Part shown: positions 32,461 through 45,000 of the stretch, one piece after another
How positions within the stretch are numbered: the stretch's first letter is position 1
Layout of the letters: each line of letters opens with the position of its first letter
From: Edaphochlamys debaryana
Lineage: Eukaryota > Chlorophyta > Chlorophyceae > Chlamydomonadales
Assembly (NCBI GenBank): GCA_016858145.1
Contig: JAEHOE010000029.1
Location: 310,001 to 374,000, forward strand
DNA length: 64,000 bases
Reading direction: 5' to 3'
The notes under the pieces: generated by a model
Told to the model about the DNA's origin: nothing
The model's input: only the letters and a program-made list of their open reading frames with translations
The model's database searches: none
Position numbers and translations under genes: made by a program

Positions 32461-33833
32461 CGCAAGAAGGGTTTGTCTTTAAGGACGAGTCGAGTTACGT
32501 GTGCTTGTGATGAGTGCGATTTGTTTGTGTCTGTTTGCTTGACGGCGCTTCAACTGGTGCTTATTTTGGGCCCGGAAGCCGAGTGCCGTACGCACCAATC
32601 GCGGTCACACCTTTGTTGGGCCTGGGCCGCACTTGCTCGCCACTTTCCGCTTGGGCCCGCTCTATGCCCGTGCGCGCACATATTGACGCGAAACGCTGTC
32701 GCATATTGTGCCAGCCCCCTGCGGAGCCTCGTCTCGCGCATCCGCGGCCCAGCCCCGGCCCGGCTCCGCCCGGCTCCGGCCCTGCCCGAAGAGCCGTGGG
32801 CAGCTATAGGAATGCCAAGAAGCACTGTGCCGGGCGGGGGCAGGTCTCTGCCCTCGCGCTATTACGGCAAGGTGCCGCCCTGCTCTACTGCCTTGGCCGT
32901 CTCTGGCCTCTCTGGCCTCAACCCTGGCCCTGGCCTGCTTCGGGCGCCCGTGGCTCGACATGTGCTGGCTGATGCCCTTTTCCGTGTAGCAACAGCGTTC
33001 CTAGAAGCGATGCGGACAGGGCAAGGGTGTGAGGGAGGTCTGGGGGAGGCCAGGGGCCAGGGGGAGGAAGGGGCCGCATGATGGGGTGGAACGACAGGCG
33101 GGCAGCGCGGGGGCTAAGGCGATGCGCCGCTCGGGCAGCAGGCAGGCGGCAGGGGGCCACTCTGAAGGAGCCGCACGGCAGAGATAAAGCAACTGGCACG
33201 AGATTGACCACCGGCACTCAGAGGACAGAGGGCAACGAGTTTGGCAGGCTGGGCTCATTGGGCACAACGGGAAGGGGCTTTGAAGCTGCGAGCTTTGTCA
33301 CGACGCTCCTCCTCTCGGGGTGCAGCCATCAGCAGACTCAATCGAGTGCCCCGTCCTGAGTGTGTGTGCTTGAGCGGGTTGTGGCGGGTTCTTGGCCGTG
33401 TCTTGAAGTTCTGAGCCCCGAACCCAGGGCGGTAACTGCAGGCGCATGGACCACAGCAAAGCAAGACGGAGGAGGTAGCGCGAGGGGAGAGTGGTGAGGG
33501 GCAGGAGGCGTTGGGGTTGTCCGCCCTCGGCGGCGGCTAGTCGGACGGTGAGGGAGGGTGTGGAGGGGTGGGGCGGGGTTATTACAGACAACGGGGCGTA
33601 GTGACGCGGTGTTGGCGTCGCATGATGTTGGCCGACGCAGAATGCCTGTGCCTGTGAACGGGGTACCCGGGGTGGGGCGGGGGCGCGTGCGGGATGCGCA
33701 CGGCACACATGCCCGCAACCCATGGAACTGCACGCCTTACCACACGCGTCCATCTGTTCGACACATACACTGATACCTGCACCTCATACGCTCGCGATGT
33801 GTGCGATGCGCCAAGGCCTTTAATTGTTTAAAC
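32461..33833. other. Divergent promoter region between C2 paralogue B and the MYND gene
   Basis: 1.37 kb between two start codons facing away from each other, so it must contain both promoters. No clear TATA box or conserved element was recognised. Open frames on both strands lack splice context and have Arg/Pro-rich shadow compositions. Confidence 0.6.
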
Positions 33834-36785
33834 ATGGTGCTTCGGCTGTCCAAACAAGTAGAGCGAGCCCTCCGCCAGCTTCCTGATATTGCAGAGCGCT
33901 GCGTAGGCCGCAAAAGCCCTGCACTGAGCACCGGCGACCTGGACAGGATTTGCACGGATGTCTTCGAGGTCATAGTTCGCGCAATCATCGAGGACTTCGA
34001 CAACGCGGGCGCGGTGATGGAGGAGGTAGCACGGCACAACGCCTATGCGACCGCTCTGGCCCTGGTGGCGTCTTCTGCGGTCAGGCTGGAGATCTCGGGC
34101 AGCGGGGCGCCCTACGTGCAGCAGACGCACCGGTTTGCCGGAGAGGGCCTCGAGCTTCTATGCTTTCTGTTCAAGGCCGCTCAGGACACCGTGATGACCC
34201 CTGCCGCCAAGAAGACCGCGCGGACGCTGGTGCAGACGCTTCTGAGCACCGATGTGCTGCATGCCGCGGCACGTCAAGCCGCGGCCGCCGTCGTCGGGCT
34301 GCCAGCTGCGGCCGGGGGGCCCGCGGCACCAGCGGGACCCGCAGCTGTAGACGCAGCCGTCAGACGGGTGCGCACCATGCAATTGACGGGGGCTGTGCTA
34401 CGTCTGGTGCACGTCACGGCGGGCCTGCTGCTTCAGCAACCGGACCGGGGTCTCGCTTCGGCCCTGCTGGCCGCTCTCGACAGCAGCAGGTTCGTGGAGC
34501 ACGCGGCCCGGCTGCTGCTGATCAGTGCCTCAGCGCCCGGGGTGCCGTCCCCGCTGGTCGACCAACCGGTGGCAACCGTGGTGGCGAAAGCTGTGGACGA
34601 GCTTTGCAAACTGATCGGCATGAGCCCCGGCCTTCTCAAGCTCGTCGGGCCCTCGACTCCCGATGACACCGTGCCCCACATTGCACACCTGCTGGGGCCC
34701 AGCGGCCGCGTGGCCCTCATCGCGCTGGGTGCGGGTGGCTTGGCGGCAGCGGACAAGCTGCCCTGCGACAGCCCCCGCAACCCGCTGCCCTCGCCGCCGC
34801 TCGACCCCGACTCCCCCTACCCCTGCATCTCCGGCACCTTCCTCTTCATGTGCACCGCCGTCCTCAGCTCAACCATGCGTCTGCCGGAGCCCCCACTGCC
34901 CCCGCGCGCGCTCATGCGCCTCTTCGTCCGCCTGCTGACACTGGCGGGCGCCTCCAGCCAGGCGCACCTGGGGGCCGTCTCCTTCATGCCGCAGCAGCAC
35001 CTGCTGCGGGTCGACCTCAGCTGGACGGGCCGTCGGCGCGGCCGCTCGCAGGACTTTCGGCTGCTGCTCCCGGTCAAAGATGCCGCGCTGACCGCCCGCC
35101 AGGCCCTCACAAGCCTGCGCGAGGCTAGCAAGCGCTGGCCGGAGGCATGGGCCGCGCTGGTCGGGCCCTCGCTCGCGGCCGTGGTGACGGCGGCACGGCA
35201 CTGCTCCCTGGACGTGGAGGGGCTGATCCCGGTTCCTGGGTGTGCGGCGGGGGACCTGGCGGAGCTGCTCGAGCCGCCGGGGCGCGCGCTGTGGTCTGGC
35301 GCTGGTGCAGGTGAGAAGATGGTGCTTGTGGTGATGTGGGTCGGTCGGGCTCTGACGGGCGGGGTGAAGGCAGGGGCTTGAGGGGCAGCGCTCAGGAGGT
35401 GTTGGGCCCTCGTGTGGTTGGCTAGGTGAGTCTTGACTCAAGTCCTATACCCGTTTTGCTGTGCAGCGGCGACACCCGTGCTGATCTGCTCGCGTGCGGA
35501 CCTGCCCGCCGTTACGGCGTCCGCCCTGGACGGCGGCGCGGTGCCGCTGCTGGAGTCGCTGCTGCGGGCGGCGGGGGAGAGTCCGGCGGGGCCCGAGGCT
35601 CGCATTGCGCCGCGCCTCCTGGTGGGCGACACGCTGCTGGACGTGTGCCAGGTGCTGCTCCACAGCCCGCCCTGCCAGGCCGCTGCGGCCGTGGCCACCC
35701 TGGCCAAGCTGCTGCGGCGGACGCCGGTCGAGGCACTGCTCCAGCCGCCGCCAGCCTCGGGCAGCTCGGTCTCGCCGGGCTGCGCCTGGGTCCTCGCGGC
35801 CGCCCACCTCCTGGCCATGGCTGGGGCCACGCTGCAAGGCATGGTCCAGGTGCGGACGCACCCCGGCACTCCGGCGTGGCCCGCCGACCCAGCCGAGCCG
35901 GGCGCTCCCATTGCGGTCGTTGCCGTCGCCGTCCTGCGGCTGCTGCCCGAGCTGGCCAAGCTGGTGACCGGCGCTCTGCGGCGGGCGCTGGCGGTGTCCG
36001 GCTCCCTGCCCTGGATCATCCGGGGCCGTGGCCGTGCAGGGGCCGGGGCCGCAGGACGGGAGGTGCCGCTGCTCATCGCTCTTGACTCCTTGGTGAAGCT
36101 GGTGGACACGGCTGCCGTGGCCTCGAGCTGCGATACGTACTGCCCAGAGGCCCCGGCCGAGGGCGCGGAGCCCCACAGCGCCCTCGTCTCGGCCTGCAGC
36201 ATGCCGTTCCTGGCGGAGGCGGGGGCGGTGCCGCTGCTGGGCGCTGCGCTGGACTTGGTGGTGCGTCACGGGGGCGTGCCGGACGGGCTGAAGGCGGGCT
36301 GGGGCCGCGCCTTGGCGCAGAGCTGCTTCCTCCTCTACCAGGCCTACCCCCAGCTCGTGTCGAGCGAGGATCAAGGGGCCCTTCCCGCGGCCGCATGGCC
36401 GCCAGAGGCGCTCCAGCTGCTGTCCGCGCTGCTAAGAGTCGCTGAGCCGCGACTCAGCGAGAACGTGGAAGCGGTAGCGGCGTGCGTGGCCGACGAGCAG
36501 GTGTCGAGAACGGTGGCATCGATGCAAGCAAGCCTGGATGCGGAATCGCCGAAGCTGGCGCTGGCGGTTGAGGCGATGGTGGACATAAAGGCCAAGGCGC
36601 GTGCGCTGCTGCCCGCCTGCGCCAACCAGGCCTGCGTCAACATAGCCGGCGACAGCGAGGCGGGGCTCAAGCTGCAGCGGTGCGGACAGTGCAAGAGCGT
36701 GCCGTACTGCTGCCGCGAGTGCCAGGGGGCGCACTGGCGGGCGGGGCACAGAGAGGAGTGTGGCAAGCGGGGCGCTGCGGAGTGA
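33834..36785 (+). CDS. MYND zinc-finger protein with long helical N-terminal region
   Basis: Two exons, 33834-35310 and 35467-36785 (GCAG/GTGAGA donor, TGTGCAG acceptor, phase 1), 931 aa. It starts MVLRLSKQVERALRQLPDIA; the frame is open further upstream but has no better ATG. About 870 residues are Ala/Leu-rich and look all-helical, possibly armadillo-like. The last ~50 residues are a MYND finger: CANQAC, then RCGQCKSVPYCCRECQ, HW, GH and EEC, with the expected zinc-binding Cys and His. MYND fingers mediate protein-protein contacts, often with Pro-rich peptides. Volvocine algae have many such single-MYND proteins of unknown role. The finger lies at the extreme C-terminus and there is no SET domain, so this is not a SMYD methyltransferase. 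Confidence 0.9.
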
Positions 36786-37521
36786 ACAAGGGGAGGTTGA
36801 CGTGCCTCTGCTCAAGCAACATGGATGTTTGTCGTGCTCTCGTGCACTGGACTGTCGGACTTGAAGGATAGGGTGGACTGACGGCCTGGACTGAAGCTGG
36901 CGCGAGGCTTGTTGTGGGTTATTCATTGCTTCGCTTGCGGGGAGGGGGCGCACGCTTCCCCCCAGATGACTTGACTGCATAGACTGGGAAGGCCTGGGAA
37001 CCTGGGGCTTGGCTAGAGTGCCTGGCCATCAAGTCAAATCATCACCGTTTGCATTGACAGCTGCGCATGTGTCCGTCAGCAGTCCGGATGCAGAGGCAGG
37101 GCGAGGCCTGCGGTTCCGCGCCCATACTTGGCCCACCTTTGGCATCGTTGTGTAGCAAAGCTCCGATATGTTGTCTGTATGGAGCTGTGGTGGTGCGGGG
37201 TTTGCCCTGACCTCCTCTATGCGTAGTTGCCTACTTGGGATGAAGTTGCATCCGAGAGACGGCATTGTTGGTTGTCAGAGGAGTGTGGCCAAGCGGGGTC
37301 AGCGAAGAGAAGGAGCAGTCGAACTGCGCGCCAAGTGGCGGCCCTCTCAACGGAGGCCACAGGTCGGCAGGCCGAATGGAAGCGTGGTGGTAGCAGGGGG
37401 CCCGGCAGTGTATGCAACTGTACGGCAGGTGCTGTACGGCCGACAGATGGTGGCAGCTGGATTTCACAATCAGAGCTCGCGAGCGTGTCCACATGGTTCC
37501 GCGACGTGTAGAGATGATCCC
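36786..37521. other. Intergenic region between the MYND and esterase-like genes
   Basis: 736 bp between two plus-strand genes, holding the MYND 3' UTR and the next promoter. No TGTAA signal was found. The downstream frame is open from about 37168, but the signal-peptide start at 37522 is preferred, so this stretch is probably 5' UTR/promoter. Confidence 0.55.
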
Positions 37522-40500
37522 ATGTCGAAAGGGCTGGTGCGGGTCTTGGTCGCGCTGCTGCCATTGAATATTGCACTAACTGCGGTCTCCGCTCAGAAGC
37601 ACTGGATACCTGCGCTTCAAGCCTTGCACTGCAAACCAGAAGTCAATTCGACTGGAAACGCGAGCTACTCAGCAACAGCAGCCCATTTCGCTTACCAGGC
37701 GCATCGATATGAGACCCCGCCTCCTTATGACGACAGCGGCCGAATACTGAACGCATCGCGCTATACCATAAGGTGCCCACCAAACCTGCTGTTCGGTCGG
37801 CCGTTCTGCGGGCATTTGGACTTTGCGGCATCGGCCGCGCGACTGCCTGGTCGCATCTACTTCTTCAACGCGACCTCGCACTATTCCTGGGAGCCGGACA
37901 CTTGTGTCCTGCGGCGGCTCACTGGGGCGCAAGCACGGAGCTGTCTGACCGATGCCGGGCCTATCGTCTTCGTGGGTGGGTGCTCCCCCCAACCATCCTC
38001 CGTCCCCTGCCGCACCCTCGCGCGCCCACACGGGCCCGGAGCTTTGCCGCTAGACACATGGCCAAAGGATCGCCGACCTAATAGGGCTTCCTCTGTTTCC
38101 GGCCCCCCCGGCCTTCACATGCAGGCGACTCAGTCACCCGGTATCAGTTCTTGACCCTGCTACACTTCCTGGCGTCATCGGGGCACTACCAGCACCCCTT
38201 TGACGGCAAGCACAGCCTATCTAACGGTAAGCGGTCAGGAACATTTACCAGAGAGCCTCAGTCACCGAGTGCACGGCGACAGGGATGTGCAGGGGTGTGG
38301 TGGGGGACGGGGCGGGCGCGCGGTCTGGCCAGCCCCATGACAGGTGCTGCACTCGCACACAACCCCACATCCCCCCACCGCCATGCACACACCGAGCGCA
38401 GTCTACCGTCACTTCAATGACTCCCATGGGCAGGAGCTGACCCGCGCAGACGGGTTCGAGCGGCTCTGGCACTTTGCACGCAAGCAGGTGCGTCCCATGC
38501 CTACGCAGACGGGTCCGGGTGAGAGGGCTCGAGGGAGCATGCTGCGAACCGCGCTCTTCTGCAGGGCCTGCTGGCCAGAGACATGGGGGCGGACAGCAGG
38601 CTGGGCTTCGTGCCCGCGCTTATGCTGCAGGCCCCAGGGCCGACGTCAGCCCTGGTCTTGATGAGCTTGGCATCCACAGCCTACCTTGCCCCCCCGCCCT
38701 CAACCCCTTTCTCTGGCCCCGGTCCCCAGGTTGCGCATCATGACCCCAGCGGAGAGCTGCGTCTCGAGTGAGCCCCGCAACTGCGGTCTTGGGGCGGCGG
38801 GGCCCGTGCATGGGATGCAGACCGGTGGCATGGCGGCCTCAGACGGAACGCAGGGGCGCTGCTGAAGCCACAGGGCATGAGGTGTCCCCAGTGCCGCGCG
38901 CTCTCAGCTGAGGCATGGGGAATGGTGACAAAGGGTTGGAGCTTTGGGGCGTTCCCTTCGTGGGTTTGAACCTCTGACATGGGGAATGCGCGGCCCTCCA
39001 GGGTCGACCTCAGCACGCCCAAGCGCACGGAGCATGCGCACCTCACCCTCCGTGATTCCGCGACCAACAAGGAGGTGCGTGGCGTGGGTACTTATGCCAG
39101 GGGGGGGGAGCGGACCTATCGGGATGGCTGCAGGGCTCGTGCGCGAAGTGCTGGTGCCAGTGTCAAAGGCGGGACGGGCAACGTGCCGTGCTTAGAAGCT
39201 GCAGGCCCCAGTGCCCTTGATGCCTCGCTGCTTGAGCTGCCAGCGGTACGGCCTGCTGATCCTGCATTGGTCATTCCCGTGCCCCATCTTGCGTCGTCCG
39301 CTCACCAACTGGCCCCTGCCCCCCTGCAGCTCCACCTGCTCTACGCCTACCTGGACCTGGGGGACCCGCCCAACTGGAAGCGAGCCTACCGCTGGGCCCT
39401 GAACCAAACCAAGGTGGGGCCGCGCCCCACGCCCTGCGCCTGGCCCCCCAGCAGCCTCGTGCCGGCACATGCCGTGCCGGTGCCTGCGCCCCGTACCCCG
39501 ACACCTTGACCCGCGCCTCTATCGCTGCGCCTCACGGCCTGATGATACTCCCGGCCAGGTGTCAGCCGCGCCTGACCTTTGATCTCGTCTGTCTCCAACC
39601 TCTACTACCGGTACTCCTTCCCCACTCATGCCCCTGCAGCCCGCGGTGCTCATCTGGAACGTGTGTGCGCACTACCACGGGCGCTACCCCGAGGCACGCA
39701 TCTCCACGGATGCGCTCAAGGTGGGGGCGGGCGGGGTGTACATGCTGAGGGCACATGCTGAGGGCACAAGCCAAGAGGGCACAAGTACCTGTCTCTGGCG
39801 GCGCCGAGCAGCCGGGTCGGGTGGGCTCGAGGCAAGGGTGCGGGTAGAGGCGGCGGTGACGCGCTGGCGGCCGCAGGCAAGCCCCTCGTGGCAACCCGTT
39901 CGTCTCCCTCCTCAGCCTTGTCCCCCTCGTCCCTCCTCCTGCCCGTGCCATCGGCCGCTGCAAGGTGTTCGACTGGGCCGCCACGCACGTGCCCAGCGGC
40001 ACGCGGCTGGTGTGGCGCTCCTGCAGCAGCCAGAGCGCCGAGTGGGTGGGGTTGCAGGCCGTACAGCGCAGGGTGTAGTGCCGATGTAGGCGTGGGCGGG
40101 CGTTATGAAAGCTGCAGCTGTGAATGCCCCTTGACAGCTGTACGTGCCTCAGGCAGAGCGCCAAGCGGTTGTGGCGCTCTAGGAACTAGGCGCCAGGGAC
40201 CAGGCTCTGGGGTTGGAGACGGAGGGCCGGTGGAACGGATGGGGCGGGTAGTACCGGCAGCAGTATCCCATCCACCCAACCCTTCCTCCCCCCTCGACCC
40301 CACAGCGTGCAGCAGGGCCTGAACCAGGCGGAGTCTGTCATCGCAGCAGCGGCCGGGCGGGCGCACGTGGGTGTGTACGACACACGCTCGATCGCGCTGG
40401 CCGGGCGGGCGCAGAAGGTGGGCAGTGATTCTGGGGACCGGCAGGGATATTCGGGGAGGGTGGGGGCCTGGGGGAAGTGGGAGAAACAGGAGAGGGGGCC

Positions 40501-41276
40501 GCTGGTGCCGTCTCGCGAGATGCTGCTGTTACTGCACTCCGTTCACAAATCTCTGCCTCCTTCATGCCTCGACCGCAGCTGCTGATGACGTGGGACAGGG
40601 ATCAGATCCACTTTCAGCAATGGGTTTACGGTGGGTTCAACCTGGGTGCCGATGGGGTGCTGACGGATTAAGCGGCACCGGCAACCGGTGCTGTGTTTGT
40701 CTCCACAGCCCTCGGCATCGCACGCCCCCCCCCTTGCCCCCCGCACTCACGCTTTCCGACACCCGCGCAGCTCCGCCTTCAACACCCCACACGGCCACCC
40801 CACACGCCCATACCCCCTCTGCAGAGCAATTCAACGACCTGCTCTTGAACCACCTGTGCCCAGTGGAGTGGCCCTCTGGACAGCAGGGGCAGTCGGCGCA
40901 TGCGGAGGGACCCTCAGCGGGGGACACCGCGGAGCTGGCCTCGGCCGATAGCGAGGAGGAGGCAGGGCAGGGGCCCGAACGGGCCGAGGGCAAGGGGACG
41001 GACAGCAGGACGTGGGGCGAGCACAGGAAGGAGCCGGAGGGGAGCGCTGAGACGGTGTTGCCGCCTTTCATAGCTGCGTTTGCGAAGGCTCGGTCGCGCG
41101 GCAGGGCAGGCTCGGGTGGAGCGAGTGGCGGAGGCCAAGGCCCGAGTGGCGCAGGCGATACGGCGGCGGGGGGCAGCAGTGGAGTGCGGGTAGCTGTGAC
41201 GGAACTAGGCGGAGGAGCGGGCACCGACCAGCGTGCTGGAGGCAAGTTGGACTCACAGGCTGGGCTAGAAGTATAG
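37522..41276 (+). CDS. SGNH/PC-esterase family protein (TBL-like), secreted or Golgi
   Basis: Eleven exons with matching phases: 37522-37975, 38125-38226, 38402-38487, 38565-38767, 39002-39074, 39330-39413, 39640-39720, 39965-40050, 40306-40417, 40579-40630 and 40825-41276, 594 aa. It begins with a signal peptide or anchor (LVRVLVALLPLNIALTAVSA). The catalytic GDS motif is IVFVGDSVTRYQFL, split by intron 1. The C-terminal D-x-x-H motif is RDQIHFQQWVYEQFNDLLL. This matches the trichome-birefringence-like/PC-esterase group, many of which O-acetylate cell-wall glycans. The substrate here is unknown. The last ~130 residues are a Gly/Ser/Glu-rich tail outside the fold. Least certain points are exon 4, which may hide a short intron, and the weak GTTGCA donor at 40050. 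Confidence 0.82.
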
Positions 41277-41330
41277 GCCCAAGCGGAGGTGGTGTCGGGC
41301 GGTTAGGTATGGCCCAAAGCGCACTCCCGT

Positions 41331-41335
41331 TGTAA
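41331..41335 (+). promoter_or_regulatory. Probable TGTAA polyadenylation signal of the esterase-like gene
   Basis: TGTAA lies 54 nt after the stop codon at 41276, in the context CGTTGTAACTGG. This is consistent with volvocine 3'-end signals. Confidence 0.6.
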
Positions 41336-41698
41336 CTGGCAAAGTGCAACCCCAGGCTTTTAGTCTTGCTGCTAGTGCGCCATTCGGGGGCTATGCCCAC
41401 TTCCCCCAGGCTTTTACTTAGGTACGCCCCAACCCCGATGCCGTGACCCAGTCCGCAGGGACCTGGGTGGACCGACCGAGTGCACGCCTTCACTAGAGCT
41501 TCAACACACGGCCTCTGGCAGATGCCGTTCACTCTAGCATGACCGCATCCTGGCGTCCCAGCAGTTACGGTGCCCACAATGTGCCCCCAGTGCGGTGCCC
41601 GACTGCCCAGCAACAGTGCCAGCCCGCACGCGAGCTGCCAGAGACCGAGTCCTGACCGGCACGAGTTGGACCAAGGAAGCAAATGCACACCGTTATTG

Positions 41699-41703
41699 TT
41701 ACA
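41699..41703 (-). promoter_or_regulatory. Probable TGTAA polyadenylation signal of the dynein gene
   Basis: TTACA on the plus strand, about 350 nt after the dynein stop codon at 42055. It is the only such word I found in the convergent region for the minus strand. Confidence 0.5.
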
Positions 41704-42054
41704 GGCCCCAACCGGGTGCCGCAAGCACCGAGCTGCTTCGGCAGTGAGCAGCTTTGCTCACGCCTTTCGCAGCCAAAGGTCATGCGACCCGAATGCAAGC
41801 GCAACACCCAACCCATGCAGGGTCTCGTATCAAGCCCCGAGTCATGCAGCGCAAAGCCTCCGGCCGACCCCAAGGTCCCCGTTGCAAAAGCTGCGCTCCC
41901 AAGCCTACGCCTGGGCATGCCACCCGCATCCACGCCCGCCCCGGCGCCTCTCCAACACCCCAGCCGGCCGCTCGCATCAACTCCCTTCCTGCCTCCCGGC
42001 CGCTCGCCTCCGCTCCTCCTCCTCCACCGCCGCCCTCGCTCGCCGCCCGCCGCT

Positions 42055-45000
42055 CTAGTCGATGGAGCACAGGATGCCCACGCCGCGCAGGATCCACTTG
42101 CTCTTGTCGTCCTCGGTGCGCAGCGAGAAGGTGGTGATGAAGTTGAGCCCCTTGCGCGCCTTGACGCGGTACGTGGGCGCCTCGTACAGGCCGCTGCGCT
42201 TCTTGTCCTTGGCCAGCACGCCCGTCACGTGCAGCACGGGCAGCGGGTTGAAGAGCTTCTTGGGGTCGCTGTCCACCAGCCGGTTCTCGCGGCCGCTCCA
42301 GGAGCAGCCGTCCAGGTACAGGCCGTACACGTAGACGCCCTCGGGCGGGCCCTCCTTGAGCCCCTCGAAGTCCTTGGGCGGGTGCGTCACCTCGCTGCTC
42401 ATCACCACGTCGTCCAGCGCCCACTTGTCCGCCGCGTGCTTGCGGTTCACCTCCTGCTTCATGGCCGTCAGGAAGCCCTGGGGCGCAGAGGGAGGCAGAG
42501 AGGCGGGAAGGTGAGGACAGCGTGATGGAAGAAGGCTGAAGCGCGGTGTTGCTCGCTGCCCTCAGCACGCCAAGCCAACGCATGCCCCGCGCCCTTCAGC
42601 TGTCGCTTGCAAGGCACTAGCCGCCGCCGCTCTGCCCAGCCTCCCCCCTGCCCCTGCCGCCCGCGCCCACCTGAGGGTTGAAGAAGCCCGTCATCCAGTA
42701 GGCCTTGGGGCGGCCCAGGTTGAGCCACTTGTTGAGCTGGTCGTAGCGCTGCAGCAGGCCGGTGAACCAGTTGCCCAGCGTGGACGCCTCCCAGCTCTTG
42801 GACAGCCACGAGCTGGGGATGCGCGCGTTGAACAGCGCGTCGAGCGCCTCGATCAGCCCGCCCGACAGCGCGATGGTGCCGGCAATGGCGAGGCGCAGGT
42901 TCTTGAGCGTGGTGGTGGTGAGGCGCGTGACGATGTTGAGGCGGTCAATCTCCTGGCGCAGGTGCACCGTGAGCGGCATGGTGGGGCCGCCGGGCAGCTT
43001 CTTGAGCTTCTCCTTGGTCTCCTCCTTGTCGAACTGCGGGGGCGCCTTGGACAGCAGGTCCTCGCAGATCTTGTCCACCACGTCCTCGCGGCTCAGGCCG
43101 CCGCCGCTGCCGCCGCCCTTGGGCATGGTGTCCAGGATGGTGCTGATGGCGTCGGCCACCTGCAGCGTGCGGAACGTGATGTCGGCGTTGGGGTGCAGGC
43201 CGAAGATCTCGGGCGACTCGGTGCCGGGCAGCGTCTCGATGTAGGAGCGGAAGGTGTCGATGTCGGTCGAGTCGGGCACGCGGTAGGAGAAGCCGTCGGC
43301 GGAGCGCGTGTCCTTGAACACCTCGTAGCTGGGCACCAGCACGGGCTGGGGAGGGACGGGGGAAGGAGGGGCGGAGGGCGGGAAGGGGTCAGCCGCGGTC
43401 CTTGCTTCAACTGCCACAGCTGTCACAGCACGCGCCTCGCCCCCAAGCTTCCCTTTCCCCAGCCAGCCTCTCTCGCGCTGCGGCTGCTCCCTGCTGACCG
43501 CCCTCCCTCCCGCTCCCCTCCCTTGCCCACCTGCAGGAAGTACTTCTCCGCAAAGGTGTCCATGAGCAGCTTGTCGAAGTCGTCGGTGATGCGGCCGCCG
43601 TACTGGATGGCGCTGATCATGTACCGCACCGTCTCCCACGTGGGCTGCGGGCTCTTCTTGGCGTCCATCTCGCTCAGGTGGTTCTGCAGGAACTGCACGC
43701 ACGCCGACAGGTCCGACTGGTTGAACTCGTACGGGATGTTCCAGCCGATGGGGCCGAACTTGCGCCGCTCCTGCACCACGCTGTGCAGGAAGCACATGAC
43801 GAACAGCAGCTGGCGCCACTCCTGGCGGGACACCATGTCCAGCATGTCCTGGGGAGGAGGAGGGCAAGGGCAGGAAGGCAAGGGCAGGAAGGGTCAGGGC
43901 TGGGGCGCAAGGAAGGCAAGGAACGGCCAGGACACGCGCTAGAGCACAGCACCGTTGTGGAATGGAGGCGGCGCTTGGTCTCACCTGGTTGACCCACTGG
44001 TAGGACGCGCGCAGGCCGGCCTTGATGCCCACGGGCGCCTCGTTGGTGATCTTGATGCCCATCTGCAGCAGGCCGATGGGGAACTGCGGGTGCGGCTCCG
44101 CGGTGATCCACAGCCGGAAGTCCTCGTGCATGTTCTCCTCCTGCGGGGCGGAGGAGGGCGGCGAGGAATGAGAAAGGACCCTTTAAGGCCAAGCCCTCCA
44201 GCCAACAGCCACCTCAAGCTCATGCCCATCAGTCCCCTCGCAAGCCTCCTGTAAGCCGAACCCGCCCTGCCCTACTTCCCCTCGCCGGCTCCACCCTCCA
44301 CCCACCTTGACCAGGAAGGTCTCCACCTCGGTCAGGTAGCCCAGGCCCAGGTGCGTGTTCTGCAGCAGCACCCAGTGCCCCTCCAGGCTGGCGCTGGCCA
44401 TGTGCTTGCGCGCAATGACCTCCTGGCCCTGGCCCATGGACACGCCCAGCGTCTTGATCTTCTTCCGCTTGGCCAGGTCCTCGATGAGCTTGGTCGGGTC
44501 GGCGCCCGGCGACAGCAGGCAGATGAGCGGGCACTTGGAGTGGCTCTCGGACCAGGCCTTCTCCATGTTGAGCGGCACCGACTCGACGAAGCGCTGGCCC
44601 AGCGCCTCGGCGATGTAGTCGGCGGCGGCGATGAGCGTGCGGTCCTCGCGGAACGTCTTGACCACGCACATGCGCTCGAACTTGTTCAGCCGGTCCTCGT
44701 AGTCGGGCACCTGGGGAGGTAGGGCGGAGGGGTGGCGGGGGGGGAGGTGAGAGGGATGGGAAGGCAAGGCAGCGAGGCCCAGGGGCTGCAGACCGAACGA
44801 CGGGAGCATGCACAAGATCAGGGACAGGGTTCAGCCGTCCAATCCGTGCCCCCAGCAGAGCTTGCTGCCGCTCGTTCCTAGCCATGCTCCCACTTGCTGC
44901 CCCCAGCTGCCCCACCTTCGCCATCTCGGGCGCCTCCTGGTCGTACCACTGGCGCCACAGGCCGTCGTTGCGGAAGACCGAGTCGGGGATGTCGCGGAAG

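Larger units (their letters stand above)
41277..42054. other. Convergent 3' regions of the esterase-like and dynein genes
   Basis: 778 bp between two stop codons on opposite strands. It holds one TGTAA signal for each gene (41331-41335 and 41699-41703). No supported gene is seen. Confidence 0.65.

Noticed and set aside
33834..36785. SMYD-type lysine methyltransferase
   Set aside because: There is a MYND finger but no SET motifs anywhere in the 931 residues.
38932..38965. Possible tRNA-like GGTTTGAACC context
   Set aside because: Only the T-loop-like word is present; no acceptor stem or anticodon arm can be folded around it.
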